Source: Bradyrhizobium sp. PSBB068
GTDB lineage: Bacteria > Pseudomonadota > Alphaproteobacteria > Rhizobiales > Xanthobacteraceae
Direction: 5' to 3'
Length of the DNA: 64,000 bases
Assembly (NCBI GenBank): GCA_016839165.1
Contig: CP069300.1
Span: 6,520,001-6,584,000, forward strand
The translations under genes were made by a program, and so were the position numbers. The notes beneath the pieces were generated by a model that saw only the letters and a program-made list of their open reading frames with translations, did not search any database and was not told where the DNA came from. Numbering within the stretch: position 1 is the stretch's first letter; every line of letters starts with the position of its first letter. Positions 1-10,759 of the stretch are shown here, piece after piece.

Positions 1-9
1 GAGTTTCCG

Positions 10-411
10 ATGATTGGTCTAGTGCTGGTGACCCATGGGCGCCTTGCCGACGAGTTCAGGGCGGCGCTCGAACACGTCATGGGTCCGCAGAAACAAATTG
101 AAGCGATTACGATCGGTGCCGAGGACGATTCCGATCTCTGTCGAAGCGACATTATCGAGGCGGTGAACCGCGTCGATAGCGGCGACGGCGTTGCGATCCT
201 CACCGACATGTTCGGCGGCACGCCGTCGAACCTCGCGATCTCCTGCATGAGCCGCCCGAAGGTGGAAGTGCTCGCGGGCATCAATCTTCCCATGCTGGTC
301 AAGCTTGCCAAGGTTCGCGAGGAGCGTTCGCTGCCCGACGCGATCGCGATGGCGCAGGAAGCCGGCCGCAAATACGTCACCATCGCCAGCCGCGTTCTCG
401 CAGGCAAATGA
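10..411 (+). CDS. PTS EIIA component, mannose type (regulatory)
   Basis: 133-residue cytoplasmic EIIA of the mannose family. The phosphoryl-accepting His is residue 9 in the VTHG motif, and the FGGTPSN segment near residues 68-74 is typical of the family. No sugar permease domain follows. The gene overlaps HPr by four bases (ATGA), so the two are co-translated. In alphaproteobacteria this pair belongs to the nitrogen-type PTS chain (PtsP, HPr, EIIA), which regulates rather than transports; an HPr kinase gene is expected just upstream, outside the window. Length is normal for the family. The start ATG follows a weak GAG-rich leader at the left edge, so its promoter is not visible. Confidence 0.93.
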   Translation: MIGLVLVTHGRLADEFRAALEHVMGPQKQIEAITIGAEDDSDLCRSDIIEAVNRVDSGDGVAILTDMFGGTPSNLAISCMSRPKVEVLAGINLPMLVKLAKVREERSLPDAIAMAQEAGRKYVTIASRVLAGK

Positions 412-734
412 GCGACGAGGCCCCGGGCGAAAACCATGTCGGCCCGGGCGTGCCAGCGGGCGCCATTTCCCGTGAACTGTTGATCGTCAACAAGCGCGGC
501 CTGCATGCGCGGGCATCCGCGAAATTCGTGCAGCTGGTCGAGCGCTTCAACGCCGAGGTCTGGGTCACGCGCGGCGGCGAGACCGTCGGCGGCACTTCGA
601 TCATGGGCCTCATGATGCTGGCCGCAGGGCCCGGCACCACCGTCGTTGTCTCCGCCAAGGGCGAAGAGGCGCAACAAGCGCTCGACGCCATCGCTGAACT
701 CGTCGCCAGCAAGTTCAACGAGGAAGGCACGTAA
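408..734 (+). CDS. Phosphocarrier protein HPr
   Basis: 108-residue HPr. The His that receives phosphate from enzyme I is residue 33 in GLHARAS, and the regulatory Ser is residue 64 in GGTSIMGLMML, matching the Ser46 context of other HPr proteins and suggesting control by an HPr kinase. About 18 extra N-terminal residues precede the usual HPr start; an internal start cannot be excluded. It is translationally coupled to the preceding EIIA. It should pass phosphate to that EIIA and to EIIA-Ntr elsewhere in the genome, and so modulate carbon, nitrogen and potassium responses. Confidence 0.93.
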   Translation: MSDEAPGENHVGPGVPAGAISRELLIVNKRGLHARASAKFVQLVERFNAEVWVTRGGETVGGTSIMGLMMLAAGPGTTVVVSAKGEEAQQALDAIAELVASKFNEEGT

Positions 735-760
735 CGGCGCGCTCGACCCGTGAGGAAACC

Positions 761-2374
761 CTACTTCGCCGGCGGCACCAGATAGACTTTCCACGCCGTC
801 GACGGACCGGGATGGCCGTTGAAGAAGCGCATGGTGGTCATCACCAGCGGCTCGGCATCCTTGGCATGCTCGGCCATCCACGCCTCGCATGGTTGCAGGA
901 ACACCGGATCGGTGGTGTCGCAGATGCCGATGAAGCCGAGACGCCTGGCTTCGTCGAGCGACGTCAGCCCCGATGACCATGCTTCGCCCGGCACCAGCGA
1001 TGCCGGATGATCCGGACTGTAGAACGTCATCGGCTCGCCGATGTCCGAGCGTGCGATGACCACGGCCCAGCGCGAATGGAAGTTCGCCTGCCAGGTCTGG
1101 GTGAGCTCGCGCGCCAATTCGGAGCGCGCGGCGTAGGTCGAGCCGCCGGTACGGTTGGACGCGATCTCCTGCGTGGCGATCGAGGGCGCGGCCATCAGCG
1201 TCGCGATCGTGGCCACCAACCAGACCGCAATGATCGAGAACAGCGCCATGCGGGGGAAACGCAGCGAGGGGATCGCAACCAGCGCCAGCGGCACCAGGAA
1301 GAACAGCGGAATGCCCCAGTCGGTCTTGATATAGACGGTGAATGCCAGCGCGCCGAGCGGCGGCCCGATCGCGACGATCGCCTGGATGATCCAGACGTTG
1401 AACGCCTGCGGAAGGTTGACGGCCGGATTGGGTCTGCGCGACCAGATCCGCGCCAGCACGTCCGACGGCCGCCATGGCACCGAGCCCAGCAGCAGCGCGA
1501 CGAGGCCCAGCACGACGGGAATCGCGAGCAGCCCGAGATTGTGGATGATATACCCGATCACGAGCTGGACGTTGAGCTCGCGGCTCGACAGCGCATAGAC
1601 GTCGCCGGCATAGGTGAACGGCACGAAGTTCACCTCCTCGAGCCACACCAGGTGCGGAATCATCGCCACGATCATCGTGCCGATCGCAACCCATGGCGCC
1701 GGCGAGCGCAGGAACTGGGCCCGCTGCGGATGGATCAACGCGGCAAGCCCGATGGCGCCGATCATCGTCACCCCCCAGTACTTGGTCATCAGCGCCAGCA
1801 TGCCGGCGAAGCCGAGCCAGAGACCCGATTTGAAGCTGCGCTTCTCGAACGCGTTCAGATAGGCCAGCACCAACAGCGGCAGCGGCACCAGCTGCGCGAG
1901 GTCGGCATTGTATTTGAAGCCCTTGAAGTTGAAGATCGGGTAGAGCGCGAGCATCACCACCATGAAGAACGCGCGGCGCCGATCCACGACGCGCAGCGCG
2001 ATCAGCCAGCACACCACGAGCGCGAAGCTGACGGTCGCCATCGCAAGCGCATAGGTCGACCAGTTGGTGACCGGGAAGATCCTGAACCAGACCCCGGCGA
2101 TCCAGCCCGACAGCGGCGGATGCTTGCCATAGCCGAGCAGGAAACGCTGCCCCCAGGCATAGGCCTCCGCGACGTCCATATGGACGTCCTGCGCGGCCTT
2201 CAGCTTGACCAGGATAAGCGTCCAGAGAAACGCGTGGACCAATGCGAAGCCGATCACGAACCACAGGCTGGCTCTGGGATCGATGGCCCGTGAGGCAATC
2301 CAGGCCGCGATCCGGCGGATCGTCAGCCTGCGAGTGGTGCGCCGGGCGGCAGGAAGAATGGAAGCGGTCGACAT
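761..2374 (-). CDS. Glycosyltransferase family 39-like membrane protein
   Basis: Multi-pass inner-membrane protein of about 537 residues resembling ArnT/PMT-type glycosyltransferases, which use polyprenyl-phosphate sugars. An acidic first-loop segment (DVAEAYAWGQ) followed by HPPLSGW fits the GT39 acidic and HPP motifs. About ten hydrophobic segments follow, then a soluble periplasmic C-terminal region. The reading frame is open to 2431; I chose the internal Met at 2374 (MSTAS) because the upstream residues look non-coding, and the start is uncertain. It is convergent with HPr and lies alone. The acceptor substrate (lipid A, glycan or protein) is not visible from the sequence. Confidence 0.8.
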   Translation of the reverse strand: MSTASILPAARRTTRRLTIRRIAAWIASRAIDPRASLWFVIGFALVHAFLWTLILVKLKAAQDVHMDVAEAYAWGQRFLLGYGKHPPLSGWIAGVWFRIFPVTNWSTYALAMATVSFALVVCWLIALRVVDRRRAFFMVVMLALYPIFNFKGFKYNADLAQLVPLPLLVLAYLNAFEKRSFKSGLWLGFAGMLALMTKYWGVTMIGAIGLAALIHPQRAQFLRSPAPWVAIGTMIVAMIPHLVWLEEVNFVPFTYAGDVYALSSRELNVQLVIGYIIHNLGLLAIPVVLGLVALLLGSVPWRPSDVLARIWSRRPNPAVNLPQAFNVWIIQAIVAIGPPLGALAFTVYIKTDWGIPLFFLVPLALVAIPSLRFPRMALFSIIAVWLVATIATLMAAPSIATQEIASNRTGGSTYAARSELARELTQTWQANFHSRWAVVIARSDIGEPMTFYSPDHPASLVPGEAWSSGLTSLDEARRLGFIGICDTTDPVFLQPCEAWMAEHAKDAEPLVMTTMRFFNGHPGPSTAWKVYLVPPAK

Positions 2375-2547
2375 GGCCTGTGCCTGAGGCATGACCCGGA
2401 AAAGGGGAGCGTGGCTTTCCGGAGGGATCATACCGAGTGGAAGCGGACGTGCGATGAGTGATTGCTCACCAGCACATCGGCGCGCTTTAGCGCGTTTTTG
2501 TGGCCAGTGAAATCAGCTTGGCGTGAGAACGCCTCCAACGAGCCCGT

Positions 2548-3315
2548 TCACTTCTCGAGAAGCTCAGGCCGGTACTCGAAATGCATGGTATCGTAGTGAT
2601 ACCACCTGCCGCCCCAGATGAAGCCGTGGCGCTCGAAGATGTCGACGATCTCTTGCGGCATCCGGTTCTTGTAGGGGATGGTTTTACCTTTGCCCGCCCA
2701 CAGCCAGTAGTCCGAGACCTTCAGGTTGAGGTCGATCGCGGCGGCATAGCCATGCATGCTCATCCGCCCGGTATCGGCGACGGCGCGACAAGATAGCACA
2801 CCCGCGATCGGAAACGCCGCGGCGCGCAGCGCCGGATCGAGCGCGTCGATCTCGGCGGAGACCTGCTTCAGCCGCTCGGCGACGCCGTTGGCCCGTGTGA
2901 CCTGAACCGGCTTGCCCCAGGATTTCGGCAGCCAGGTGATCGTCACCAGGTTCCGCTTGACCTCACCGGTGTTGCAGTCGCCATACATCTTCTTGAAGAA
3001 GGCCTCGTTGCGGAAGCGGCCGGGATCGACATCCACAGCCGGCGGCGCCGCCGGCCCCAACGGATAGGGCAGCCGCATCTGGTCGAGGATCGATGCATTG
3101 CGCAGCATCTGATCGAACGGCTTGTCGGAGACGCCATCGTCGACCGGCATCACCGTGCCGTCCCGCCAGGTGATCGTGGTGTCGTCATGGGTGGCGAGCG
3201 CATCGGGATAGGCGCGCACCAGGCGGTCGAGCAGTTCGCTTTTGCTCTGAGCATGCGCAAGCGGCGGCAGCAGCGCCAGCAGGGCAACGATGCAGGCCGC
3301 CCCTCGCGCGGCCAT
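2548..3315 (-). CDS. Secreted M15-family peptidoglycan peptidase
   Basis: 255 residues with an N-terminal signal peptide ending near AHA-Q. The zinc site of the M15 (VanY/D-Ala-D-Ala carboxypeptidase-like) fold is visible: SMHGYAAAIDLN supplies His and Asp, and YDTMHFEYRPEL near the C-terminus supplies the last His. It likely trims peptidoglycan cross-bridges or stem peptides in the periplasm. Its ATG follows directly on the TGA of the upstream caspase gene with no spacer, so the two are almost certainly one operon. The precise bond cleaved (endopeptidase or carboxypeptidase) is not determined. Confidence 0.85.
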   Translation of the reverse strand: MAARGAACIVALLALLPPLAHAQSKSELLDRLVRAYPDALATHDDTTITWRDGTVMPVDDGVSDKPFDQMLRNASILDQMRLPYPLGPAAPPAVDVDPGRFRNEAFFKKMYGDCNTGEVKRNLVTITWLPKSWGKPVQVTRANGVAERLKQVSAEIDALDPALRAAAFPIAGVLSCRAVADTGRMSMHGYAAAIDLNLKVSDYWLWAGKGKTIPYKNRMPQEIVDIFERHGFIWGGRWYHYDTMHFEYRPELLEK

Positions 3316-4686
3316 TCAGCGTTTCCCGACCTGATCGATCAGCGCGACATTGGCCTCCTCGATCGCGTTCAGCTTCGGATTCCAGCTGTTCGGCGCATAC
3401 CAGGGGAAGCGCGAAAAATACGCTTTGAGATCGGCGGAATCGAAATAGCGGCCCCTGCGGGCAAAGATCTCGTTGCGGGCAATCCGCAATTCATCGCGCG
3501 ACAACCGCCGCAGATCGGCCGGCGTCAGCAGACGCCGGTCGGAATCCGGGAAGATGAATCCGCTTGGTGCGCCGCCGCCGGATTCAAAGCGATCGATCAG
3601 CGCGACATTGGCGCTCTCGACCGCATTGAGCGGCGGATCCCATGAGCGTGGGACGTACCAGGCGAACCTGCTGAAGCGCGCGGTCAGGTCCGGCGCGTTG
3701 AAATAGCGTCCGCGCCGCGCGAAGATCTCGTTGCGGGCAATCCGCAGATCGTCCTTGCTGAGCGCGCTGAGATCGATCTCCGACAGCAGGCGGCTGTCGG
3801 AATCCGGAATGATGAAGTCCGATTGCGTGCGCGCCACTTGCGGCGCCGACGGCGACGCACTTGGCGGCGGCAGGTTCTGCTGCGGCGGAATCACCGTTGC
3901 CGGCGGATCGGCGGTCGCGACCTGTGCCGGCGCATTGCCGGCGAAATAGAACGAGCCGTCGATCGGCGAGGTCGAGACCCAGGGCTGCTGCGCGCTGCCG
4001 GTCGCGCGCTTGACGACGAGCCCGACCTGATTGAAGGCCTGCAGCACGTCGAGCCCGGGCTTCTGCATGGTGTCGACCAGCGCGCGCGTGTAGGGGCTGT
4101 GGCCGTCATCGCCGTCCAGCGCGACGTTGCCGGGCTGGGTCGCATAGGACAACAGCGTGCCCTCGGGCGCGCGGATCTGGGCGAGGCCGCCGTCGGCGGC
4201 GCGCAGGCCGCGCCCGCCGAACGGATTGTTCCGGCAGGCGTCGAGGACGACGATGTTGAGCCGCGTGCCCGCGCCTTCCATCTGCCGCAGCACCAGGCCG
4301 ACATCGACCATCTGGAAATCGACATCGGCCTCGCGTGTCGGATTGGCCGACACCGGCACCAGATAGTTCGTGCCGCGAACCTGGATGCCGTGGCCGGCGT
4401 AATAGAACAGCGCGACGTCCGCGCCCATCAGCTGGCTGCCGAAGCGCTGGATCGCGGCATCGAAGCCGGCCTTGTCCAGATCCACCTGGGCCTGCCCGCC
4501 GACCAGCGCAAAGCCCAGCCGCTGCAGCGTCTCGGCCACCAGCTGCGCGTCGCCTTTCGGGTTCTGCAGCCGCGACACGTTCTGATAGGTCGAATTGCCG
4601 ACCACCAGCGCCACGCGCTTGTCGGCGGCCGCGGGCGCCGCGAACAAGATGGCGAGCAATCCGGCGGCGAGAAGGGTCCAGCGCAT
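3316..4686 (-). CDS. Caspase-like peptidase (C14) with two YARHG domains
   Basis: About 456 residues with a signal peptide. An N-terminal caspase p20-like domain carries the catalytic His in YYAGHG and the catalytic Cys in DACRNNP. A proline-rich linker leads to two tandem YARHG-type domains, each with RIARNEIFARRGRYF and a downstream WY pair, separated by about 85 residues. YARHG domains are thought to be extracytoplasmic and possibly cell-wall associated, which fits the co-transcribed M15 peptidase immediately downstream. The frame is open to a GTG at 4698; the ATG at 4686 gives a better signal peptide. Substrate and activation signal are unknown. Confidence 0.85.
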   Translation of the reverse strand: MRWTLLAAGLLAILFAAPAAADKRVALVVGNSTYQNVSRLQNPKGDAQLVAETLQRLGFALVGGQAQVDLDKAGFDAAIQRFGSQLMGADVALFYYAGHGIQVRGTNYLVPVSANPTREADVDFQMVDVGLVLRQMEGAGTRLNIVVLDACRNNPFGGRGLRAADGGLAQIRAPEGTLLSYATQPGNVALDGDDGHSPYTRALVDTMQKPGLDVLQAFNQVGLVVKRATGSAQQPWVSTSPIDGSFYFAGNAPAQVATADPPATVIPPQQNLPPPSASPSAPQVARTQSDFIIPDSDSRLLSEIDLSALSKDDLRIARNEIFARRGRYFNAPDLTARFSRFAWYVPRSWDPPLNAVESANVALIDRFESGGGAPSGFIFPDSDRRLLTPADLRRLSRDELRIARNEIFARRGRYFDSADLKAYFSRFPWYAPNSWNPKLNAIEEANVALIDQVGKR

Positions 4687-4847
4687 CGTCAGATCCACGG
4701 ATTTCGGGCCGAAAGACCTAGCAGAAACATGCCCGGAAATCGATCATTGCAAGGCTACGGGAAACACCCCGTGATTCGCCGTCACATCCCTGCAAAATAC
4801 CGCAATATGGTTGCCCGCGCGGGGGTGCGGATGCTATCCCGCGCCCC

Positions 4848-6659
<1,812 letters not shown>

Positions 6660-6868
6660 GGCGACGTCACGGACTGTCGCCGGCCTGCCTGATATGATCG
6701 CGCCAGCCCGGCTCTCAGCAAAAATCTCGAAAACAACCCCATGCAAAGCAGCTGGAGGCGGATAGCGACACGCCGCCGCATGCGCGCATGTTGCCCGTTC
6801 TTGTCCCAGCAACAAAACGCACCATGATTTGAATCGCCTTCGCAGGACGGCCCGACTAAGCTCCTGCC

Positions 6869-7201
6869 ATGTTGCGCATCTTGTCCCTCCTCGTCGTCAT
6901 CCTCGCATTGCTGCAGCCGGACCCGAGTTCGGCCGCGTCCTCGAAAAAGCGGCAGAGCGCGCGCTGGCATGGCTATGGCTTCCTGCCCGGCTACCGGCAG
7001 CCGCCCAATCAGACCATTCCGGTGCTCGGCCCGCGCGGCGCCGCCCGGGGCTACCCGGACTTTTCACCGCAATATTGGTATGGCGGCGACTGGCATTACT
7101 TCGGCCGCCCCGGATTCCATGGCGGGGGACGCTACAATGGCGGCAGCTACGGCCCGTGCTGGGTCTGGACACCGATCGGGCGCGCCTGGGAGTGCGGCTA
7201 G
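6869..7201 (+). CDS. Small secreted Gly/Tyr/Trp-rich protein, unknown function
   Basis: 110 residues. It has a clear signal peptide (hydrophobic residues 3-16, cleavage near SSAAS). The mature part is rich in Gly, Tyr and Trp (YWYGGDWHYFGRPGFHGGG) and ends with two Cys that could pair. I do not recognise a characterised family. It stands alone between lepA and an MFS gene; no operon partner is evident. The signal peptide and consistent third-position GC support it as a real gene. Confidence 0.7.
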   Translation: MLRILSLLVVILALLQPDPSSAASSKKRQSARWHGYGFLPGYRQPPNQTIPVLGPRGAARGYPDFSPQYWYGGDWHYFGRPGFHGGGRYNGGSYGPCWVWTPIGRAWECG

Positions 7202-7330
7202 GCTAATCGCCGTCCATGCATAGCGGGAAGTCCGGCCGTCGAGCAGGCCAGCTTGCCCGCGGCGGACGGATGCGCCACGATCACCCTAAGCGCGGACCAA
7301 CAACAGCAAGACCGCGCAACGGGGAAACGC

Positions 7331-8557
7331 ATGAGCAAGGCCGCTCGGTTCGATTATGGCTGGGTCGTCGTCGGCGCGGGCGCGCTGATGACCTGCGTCG
7401 GCTTCGGCACCATGCTGTCGCTCGCCGTGTTCCTGCAGCCGATCTCCGATGCGATGGGCTGGTCGCGCGCCGGGGTGTCGGCCGCGGCGACGCTGGATTT
7501 CCTCTGCATGGGCTTTGCGGCGTTCGCCTGGGGCGCGCTGTCGGATCGCTTCGGCACCCGCATCGTGGTGCTGGCCGGCAGCCTGCTGCTCGGGCTTGGC
7601 TTGGTGACCGCAAGCCAGGCGCAGAGCCTGTGGCAATTCCAGCTCTGCTTCGGCGTGCTGATCGGGATCGCCGCCGGCAGCTTCTATGCGCCGATGATGG
7701 CGCTTGCGAGCGCCTGGATCGACAAGCATCGCAGCCTCGCCGTCGCGCTGGTGTCGGCCGGCATGGGCGTTTCGCCGCTGACGGTCGCCCCCTCCGCAAG
7801 CTGGCTGATCACGGCCTATGATTGGCGCTTCGCGATGCTCGTGATCGGCATCGCCGCATGGGTGCTGCTGATCCCTGCCTCGTTCCTGGTGCGCCCGGCG
7901 CCGCAGGGAACGAACGTCGCGATGCCAACGGCTGCGAGCGCGCCGCAAACCGAATGGACCGTGGCGCAGGCGCTGCGCACGCCGCAATTCATCACGCTGG
8001 CGCTGGCGCATTTCGCCTGCTGCGCGGCGCATTCGGGGCCGATCTTCCACATGGTGTCCTACGCCATGGTCTGCGGCATCGCGCCGCTCACCGCGGTCAC
8101 GGTCTACAGCCTCGCCGGCTTCTCCGGGCTCGGCGGCCGGCTGCTGCTTGGTGTGCTGGCGGATCGGCTCGGCGCCAAGCCGGTGCTGGTCGGCGGCCTG
8201 CTGGTGCAGGCACTGTCGATCGCGACTTATCTCGCGGTGGCGCAGCTCGGCGAGTTCTACGCGCTGTCGGTCGTGTTCGGCCTCGCCTATGGCGGCGTGA
8301 TGCCGCTCTATGCCGTGCTGGTGCGCGAGTTCTTCGGCGCGCGCATCATGGGCACGGTGTTCGGCGCGGTGTCGGCGTTCGCGAGCCTCGGCATGGCGCT
8401 CGGGCCGTGGGCCGGCGGCTACGTGTTCGACACGTTCCATGGCTATACGTGGCTGCACGCCGGTTCCTTCGCGATCGGCCTCGCCGCCGTCGCCGTGGCG
8501 CTGAGTTTCTCGACCAAGCACCGACCCTCGCTCGATCTCGGCCGCGCTGCCGCCTGA
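7331..8557 (+). CDS. MFS transporter, monocarboxylate/oxalate-formate antiporter-like
   Basis: 408 residues with twelve predicted membrane segments in two six-helix halves. The start ATG at 7331 follows GGGGAAAC, a good ribosome site; an upstream open extension to 7253 is judged non-coding. The loop 2-3 signature GALSDRFGTR and the N-terminal DYGWVVV are typical of MFS permeases for organic anions. The substrate cannot be read from the sequence. A flavoprotein oxidoreductase gene follows 140 bases downstream on the same strand and may act on the imported compound. Confidence 0.87.
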   Translation: MSKAARFDYGWVVVGAGALMTCVGFGTMLSLAVFLQPISDAMGWSRAGVSAAATLDFLCMGFAAFAWGALSDRFGTRIVVLAGSLLLGLGLVTASQAQSLWQFQLCFGVLIGIAAGSFYAPMMALASAWIDKHRSLAVALVSAGMGVSPLTVAPSASWLITAYDWRFAMLVIGIAAWVLLIPASFLVRPAPQGTNVAMPTAASAPQTEWTVAQALRTPQFITLALAHFACCAAHSGPIFHMVSYAMVCGIAPLTAVTVYSLAGFSGLGGRLLLGVLADRLGAKPVLVGGLLVQALSIATYLAVAQLGEFYALSVVFGLAYGGVMPLYAVLVREFFGARIMGTVFGAVSAFASLGMALGPWAGGYVFDTFHGYTWLHAGSFAIGLAAVAVALSFSTKHRPSLDLGRAAA

Positions 8558-8697
8558 GCGCGGATGCGTCAGCCGCGCTCGCGCGTCGGTGATGGATAGC
8601 CGGCCTGCATCGGCGCCGTCCCGCCTTGCCCTCCCCTGCCGGATGGGTCACCATCGCGCGCCCTCAACAAGAATGTCAGAACGGGCCGAGGACACGC

Positions 8698-9870
8698 ATG
8701 AACAGGCCGCAGGGAGTAGACCTTGTCGAGCGGGCGCGCGCGCTGGCGCCGCTGATCATCAGCGAGGCCGACGAGATCGAACGGACCCGGCGACTGACAC
8801 CTGCCGTCACGGCGGCGCTGGTCGAGAACGGACTGTACCGCGCGCTGCTGCCGAAGCGTTTCGGCGGCGCCGAGGCGACGCTGGACGCCTTCATGCAGAT
8901 GCAGGAGGAGATCGCCAAGGCTGACGCATCGACCGCCTGGTGCCTCGGCCAATGCAGCGTCTGCGCCATGACCGCGGCCTATCTCGAGCCCGACGTGGCC
9001 GACGAGATCTTCAACACCGCGCCCGGGATTCTCGCCTGGGGCGCGATCGCCCATGAAGTCCGCGCCGAGCCCGGTGGCTACCGCGCCAGCGCGCGCTGGG
9101 ATTTCGCCTCGGGCTCGCGGCAGGCGAGCTGGCTCGGCGCCCATGTCCGCATCGTCGAAGCGGATGGTTCGCCGCGCAAGAAGGCCGACGGCTCGCCGGA
9201 GATCCGCACCATCCTGTTCCCGATGTCGCACGCTGTGATGTACGACGTCTGGGATGTGATCGGCCTGAAGGGCACCGGCACCGATTCCTATTCGGTCGAC
9301 AACCTCTTCATCCCTGAAAAATTCGCCGCGCTGCGCGACGATCCCAGCGCGTGCCGCGAGGGAGGGCCGCTCTACAAGCTCTCCACCAACATGGTGTTCA
9401 GCATGGGCTTCGCCGCGACCTCGCTCGGCGTCGCGCGCGCCATGCTGGATGCGGCGACCGAGTTGGCGCGGGGCAAGACCCCGCAGGGCCTGAAAGCGAT
9501 GCGCGACAACAATTCGGTGCAGGGCCAGATCGGCCGCACCGAAGCCAGCCTGCGCGCCGCGCGCGCCTATCTGTACGCGACCGCCCACGAGGTCTGGAGC
9601 GATCTTGCGAGCGGCGGTCCCATCACCGAGGCGCACCGCATCGCGATCCGCATCGCCTCGACCTGGACCATCCACCAGTCGGCCGCGGTGGTCGACATCG
9701 CCTATCACGTGTCGGGCGCGACCGCGGTATTCGCGAAAAATCCGTTCGAGCGACGGTTTCGCGACATGCACGCGATCGCACAGCAGATCCAGGCCCGCGA
9801 CACGCAGTATGAAGACGCCGGCAAGGCAATCCTGTCGGGCAATCTCGCAGCCCCGCCCACGGCGCGCTGA
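8698..9870 (+). CDS. Acyl-CoA dehydrogenase-fold flavoprotein (possible group D monooxygenase)
   Basis: About 390 residues with the three-domain acyl-CoA dehydrogenase fold: an N-terminal helical part (residues 1-120), a beta domain around the WDFASGSRQASW and GLKGTGTDSYSVDNLFIP segments, and a C-terminal four-helix domain. The GTGTDSY-type segment and the C-terminal AYHVSGATAVF/NPFERRFRDMHA region are shared with flavin-dependent hydroxylases such as HsaA- and DszC-like enzymes as well as true dehydrogenases. It may therefore be a monooxygenase that needs a separate flavin reductase. The first Met after a purine-rich site at 8698 is used as start. It is co-directional with the MFS gene. Confidence 0.8.
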   Translation: MNRPQGVDLVERARALAPLIISEADEIERTRRLTPAVTAALVENGLYRALLPKRFGGAEATLDAFMQMQEEIAKADASTAWCLGQCSVCAMTAAYLEPDVADEIFNTAPGILAWGAIAHEVRAEPGGYRASARWDFASGSRQASWLGAHVRIVEADGSPRKKADGSPEIRTILFPMSHAVMYDVWDVIGLKGTGTDSYSVDNLFIPEKFAALRDDPSACREGGPLYKLSTNMVFSMGFAATSLGVARAMLDAATELARGKTPQGLKAMRDNNSVQGQIGRTEASLRAARAYLYATAHEVWSDLASGGPITEAHRIAIRIASTWTIHQSAAVVDIAYHVSGATAVFAKNPFERRFRDMHAIAQQIQARDTQYEDAGKAILSGNLAAPPTAR

Positions 9871-9979
9871 GGCGCGATGAAATCGGATTGAACCGGAGCG
9901 CGCGCTCATCTGCCATGTCGGCCCTGCCCCTAAATCCGAACATCGCCGGGTGCGCACGGACTACGCAGGGAGGTGCGCT

Positions 9980-10243
9980 ATGAGCCGCGCAATCGAGCTG
10001 TCCTTCTCGGATAAGGCTGACAGCTTCAAGGTCTGGATCTTCGCGGAGGACTTGAGCCGCGAACTCGAAAGGTCAGAGCTGGGATTTCTGCCTATGACTG
10101 AGGCCGATGCTGTGACGAACTTCCTGCGAATTCGGGAGATAAAAGCGAGCAAGCTGAAAAGGTGCGTCGAACTTGTCGATAAACTTGTCGACAAACACTA
10201 CATGCGTGAGCACGTGACCATTCAGCAAAGGAAGACGGACTGA
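9980..10243 (+). CDS. Small hypothetical protein (87 residues)
   Basis: 87 residues, soluble, with no signal peptide and no recognised domain. The start at 9980 is set by a strong AGGGAGGTG ribosome site; the 30-base upstream extension is disregarded. The C-terminal half is helical and basic (KASKLKRCVELVDKLVDKHY). Its lower GC than the neighbours and its isolated position next to repeats are compatible with an accessory gene. Function unknown. Confidence 0.6.
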   Translation: MSRAIELSFSDKADSFKVWIFAEDLSRELERSELGFLPMTEADAVTNFLRIREIKASKLKRCVELVDKLVDKHYMREHVTIQQRKTD

Positions 10244-10288
10244 GTGAGCGCTTCCGCTTCAGGTCATTTTCGAACCATATCAGCAAGC

Positions 10289-10374
10289 GTAGCCCGGAAG
10301 AGCGAAGCGACATCCGGGACCGGCACGCAGATCGCAAGATCAATCCCGCATATCGCTTCGCTCACGCGGGCTAC
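10289..10374. repeat. Palindromic dispersed repeat (31-bp inverted arms)
   Basis: Two arms, 10289-10319 and 10344-10374, form an imperfect 31-bp inverted repeat beginning GTAGCCCG and containing GAGCGAAGCGA. The arms are separated by 24 bases. There is no coding potential. It resembles the REP-like palindromes common in bradyrhizobial intergenic regions and forms the first part of the 516-base gene-free stretch after 10243. Confidence 0.75.
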
Positions 10375-10399
10375 TCACTAGGCGGCTGCGCACGTATTC

Positions 10400-10520
10400 G
10401 GCCTCGTGGTTCGAGACGCACCGCAAGCGGCGCTCCTCACCATGAGGGTCTACTACCATGCCGCAAATCCAGACCTCATCCTGAGGAGCCCGCCAAAGGC
10501 GGGCGTCTCGAAGGATGGCC
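10400..10520. repeat. Palindromic repeat of the TCGAGACG / CGTCTCGA type
   Basis: The outer arms GTGGTTCGAGACGC and GCGTCTCGAAGGATGG, and the inner arms GCTCCTCACCATGAGG and CCTCATCCTGAGGAGC, pair with each other, so the whole 120-base unit can fold into one long hairpin. It is not coding. Together with the preceding palindrome it fills most of the interval between 10243 and 10760; the remaining ~240 bases before the chemoreceptor contain nothing I recognise beyond its promoter region. Confidence 0.75.
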
Positions 10521-10759
10521 ACAGGAACGCTCCTCACCGATTTCTCCCATACGCGATTGCCCTGCCGCTTGCAGGGAGCGGCGAAGCGAGTCTGCCGTCC
10601 GATTGAGGCAACCGGACTCATCTCGACTCAGCCGCATGGTACGAAAGTAGGCCCCGGCGACGCTGGTCCGGGCACGAATTTCGGCGGCGCAACATACGGT
10701 TGTTAAGCTTTTTCTGAGACCTTCCCGGCGGCGCAAATGCCTGGAGTTCCGCTGGTCCC

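Noticed and set aside
1007-2293. 428-codon plus-strand frame opposite the GT39 gene
   Set aside because: Very Arg/Asp/His/Gln-rich, with no domain; the minus-strand membrane protein explains the region.
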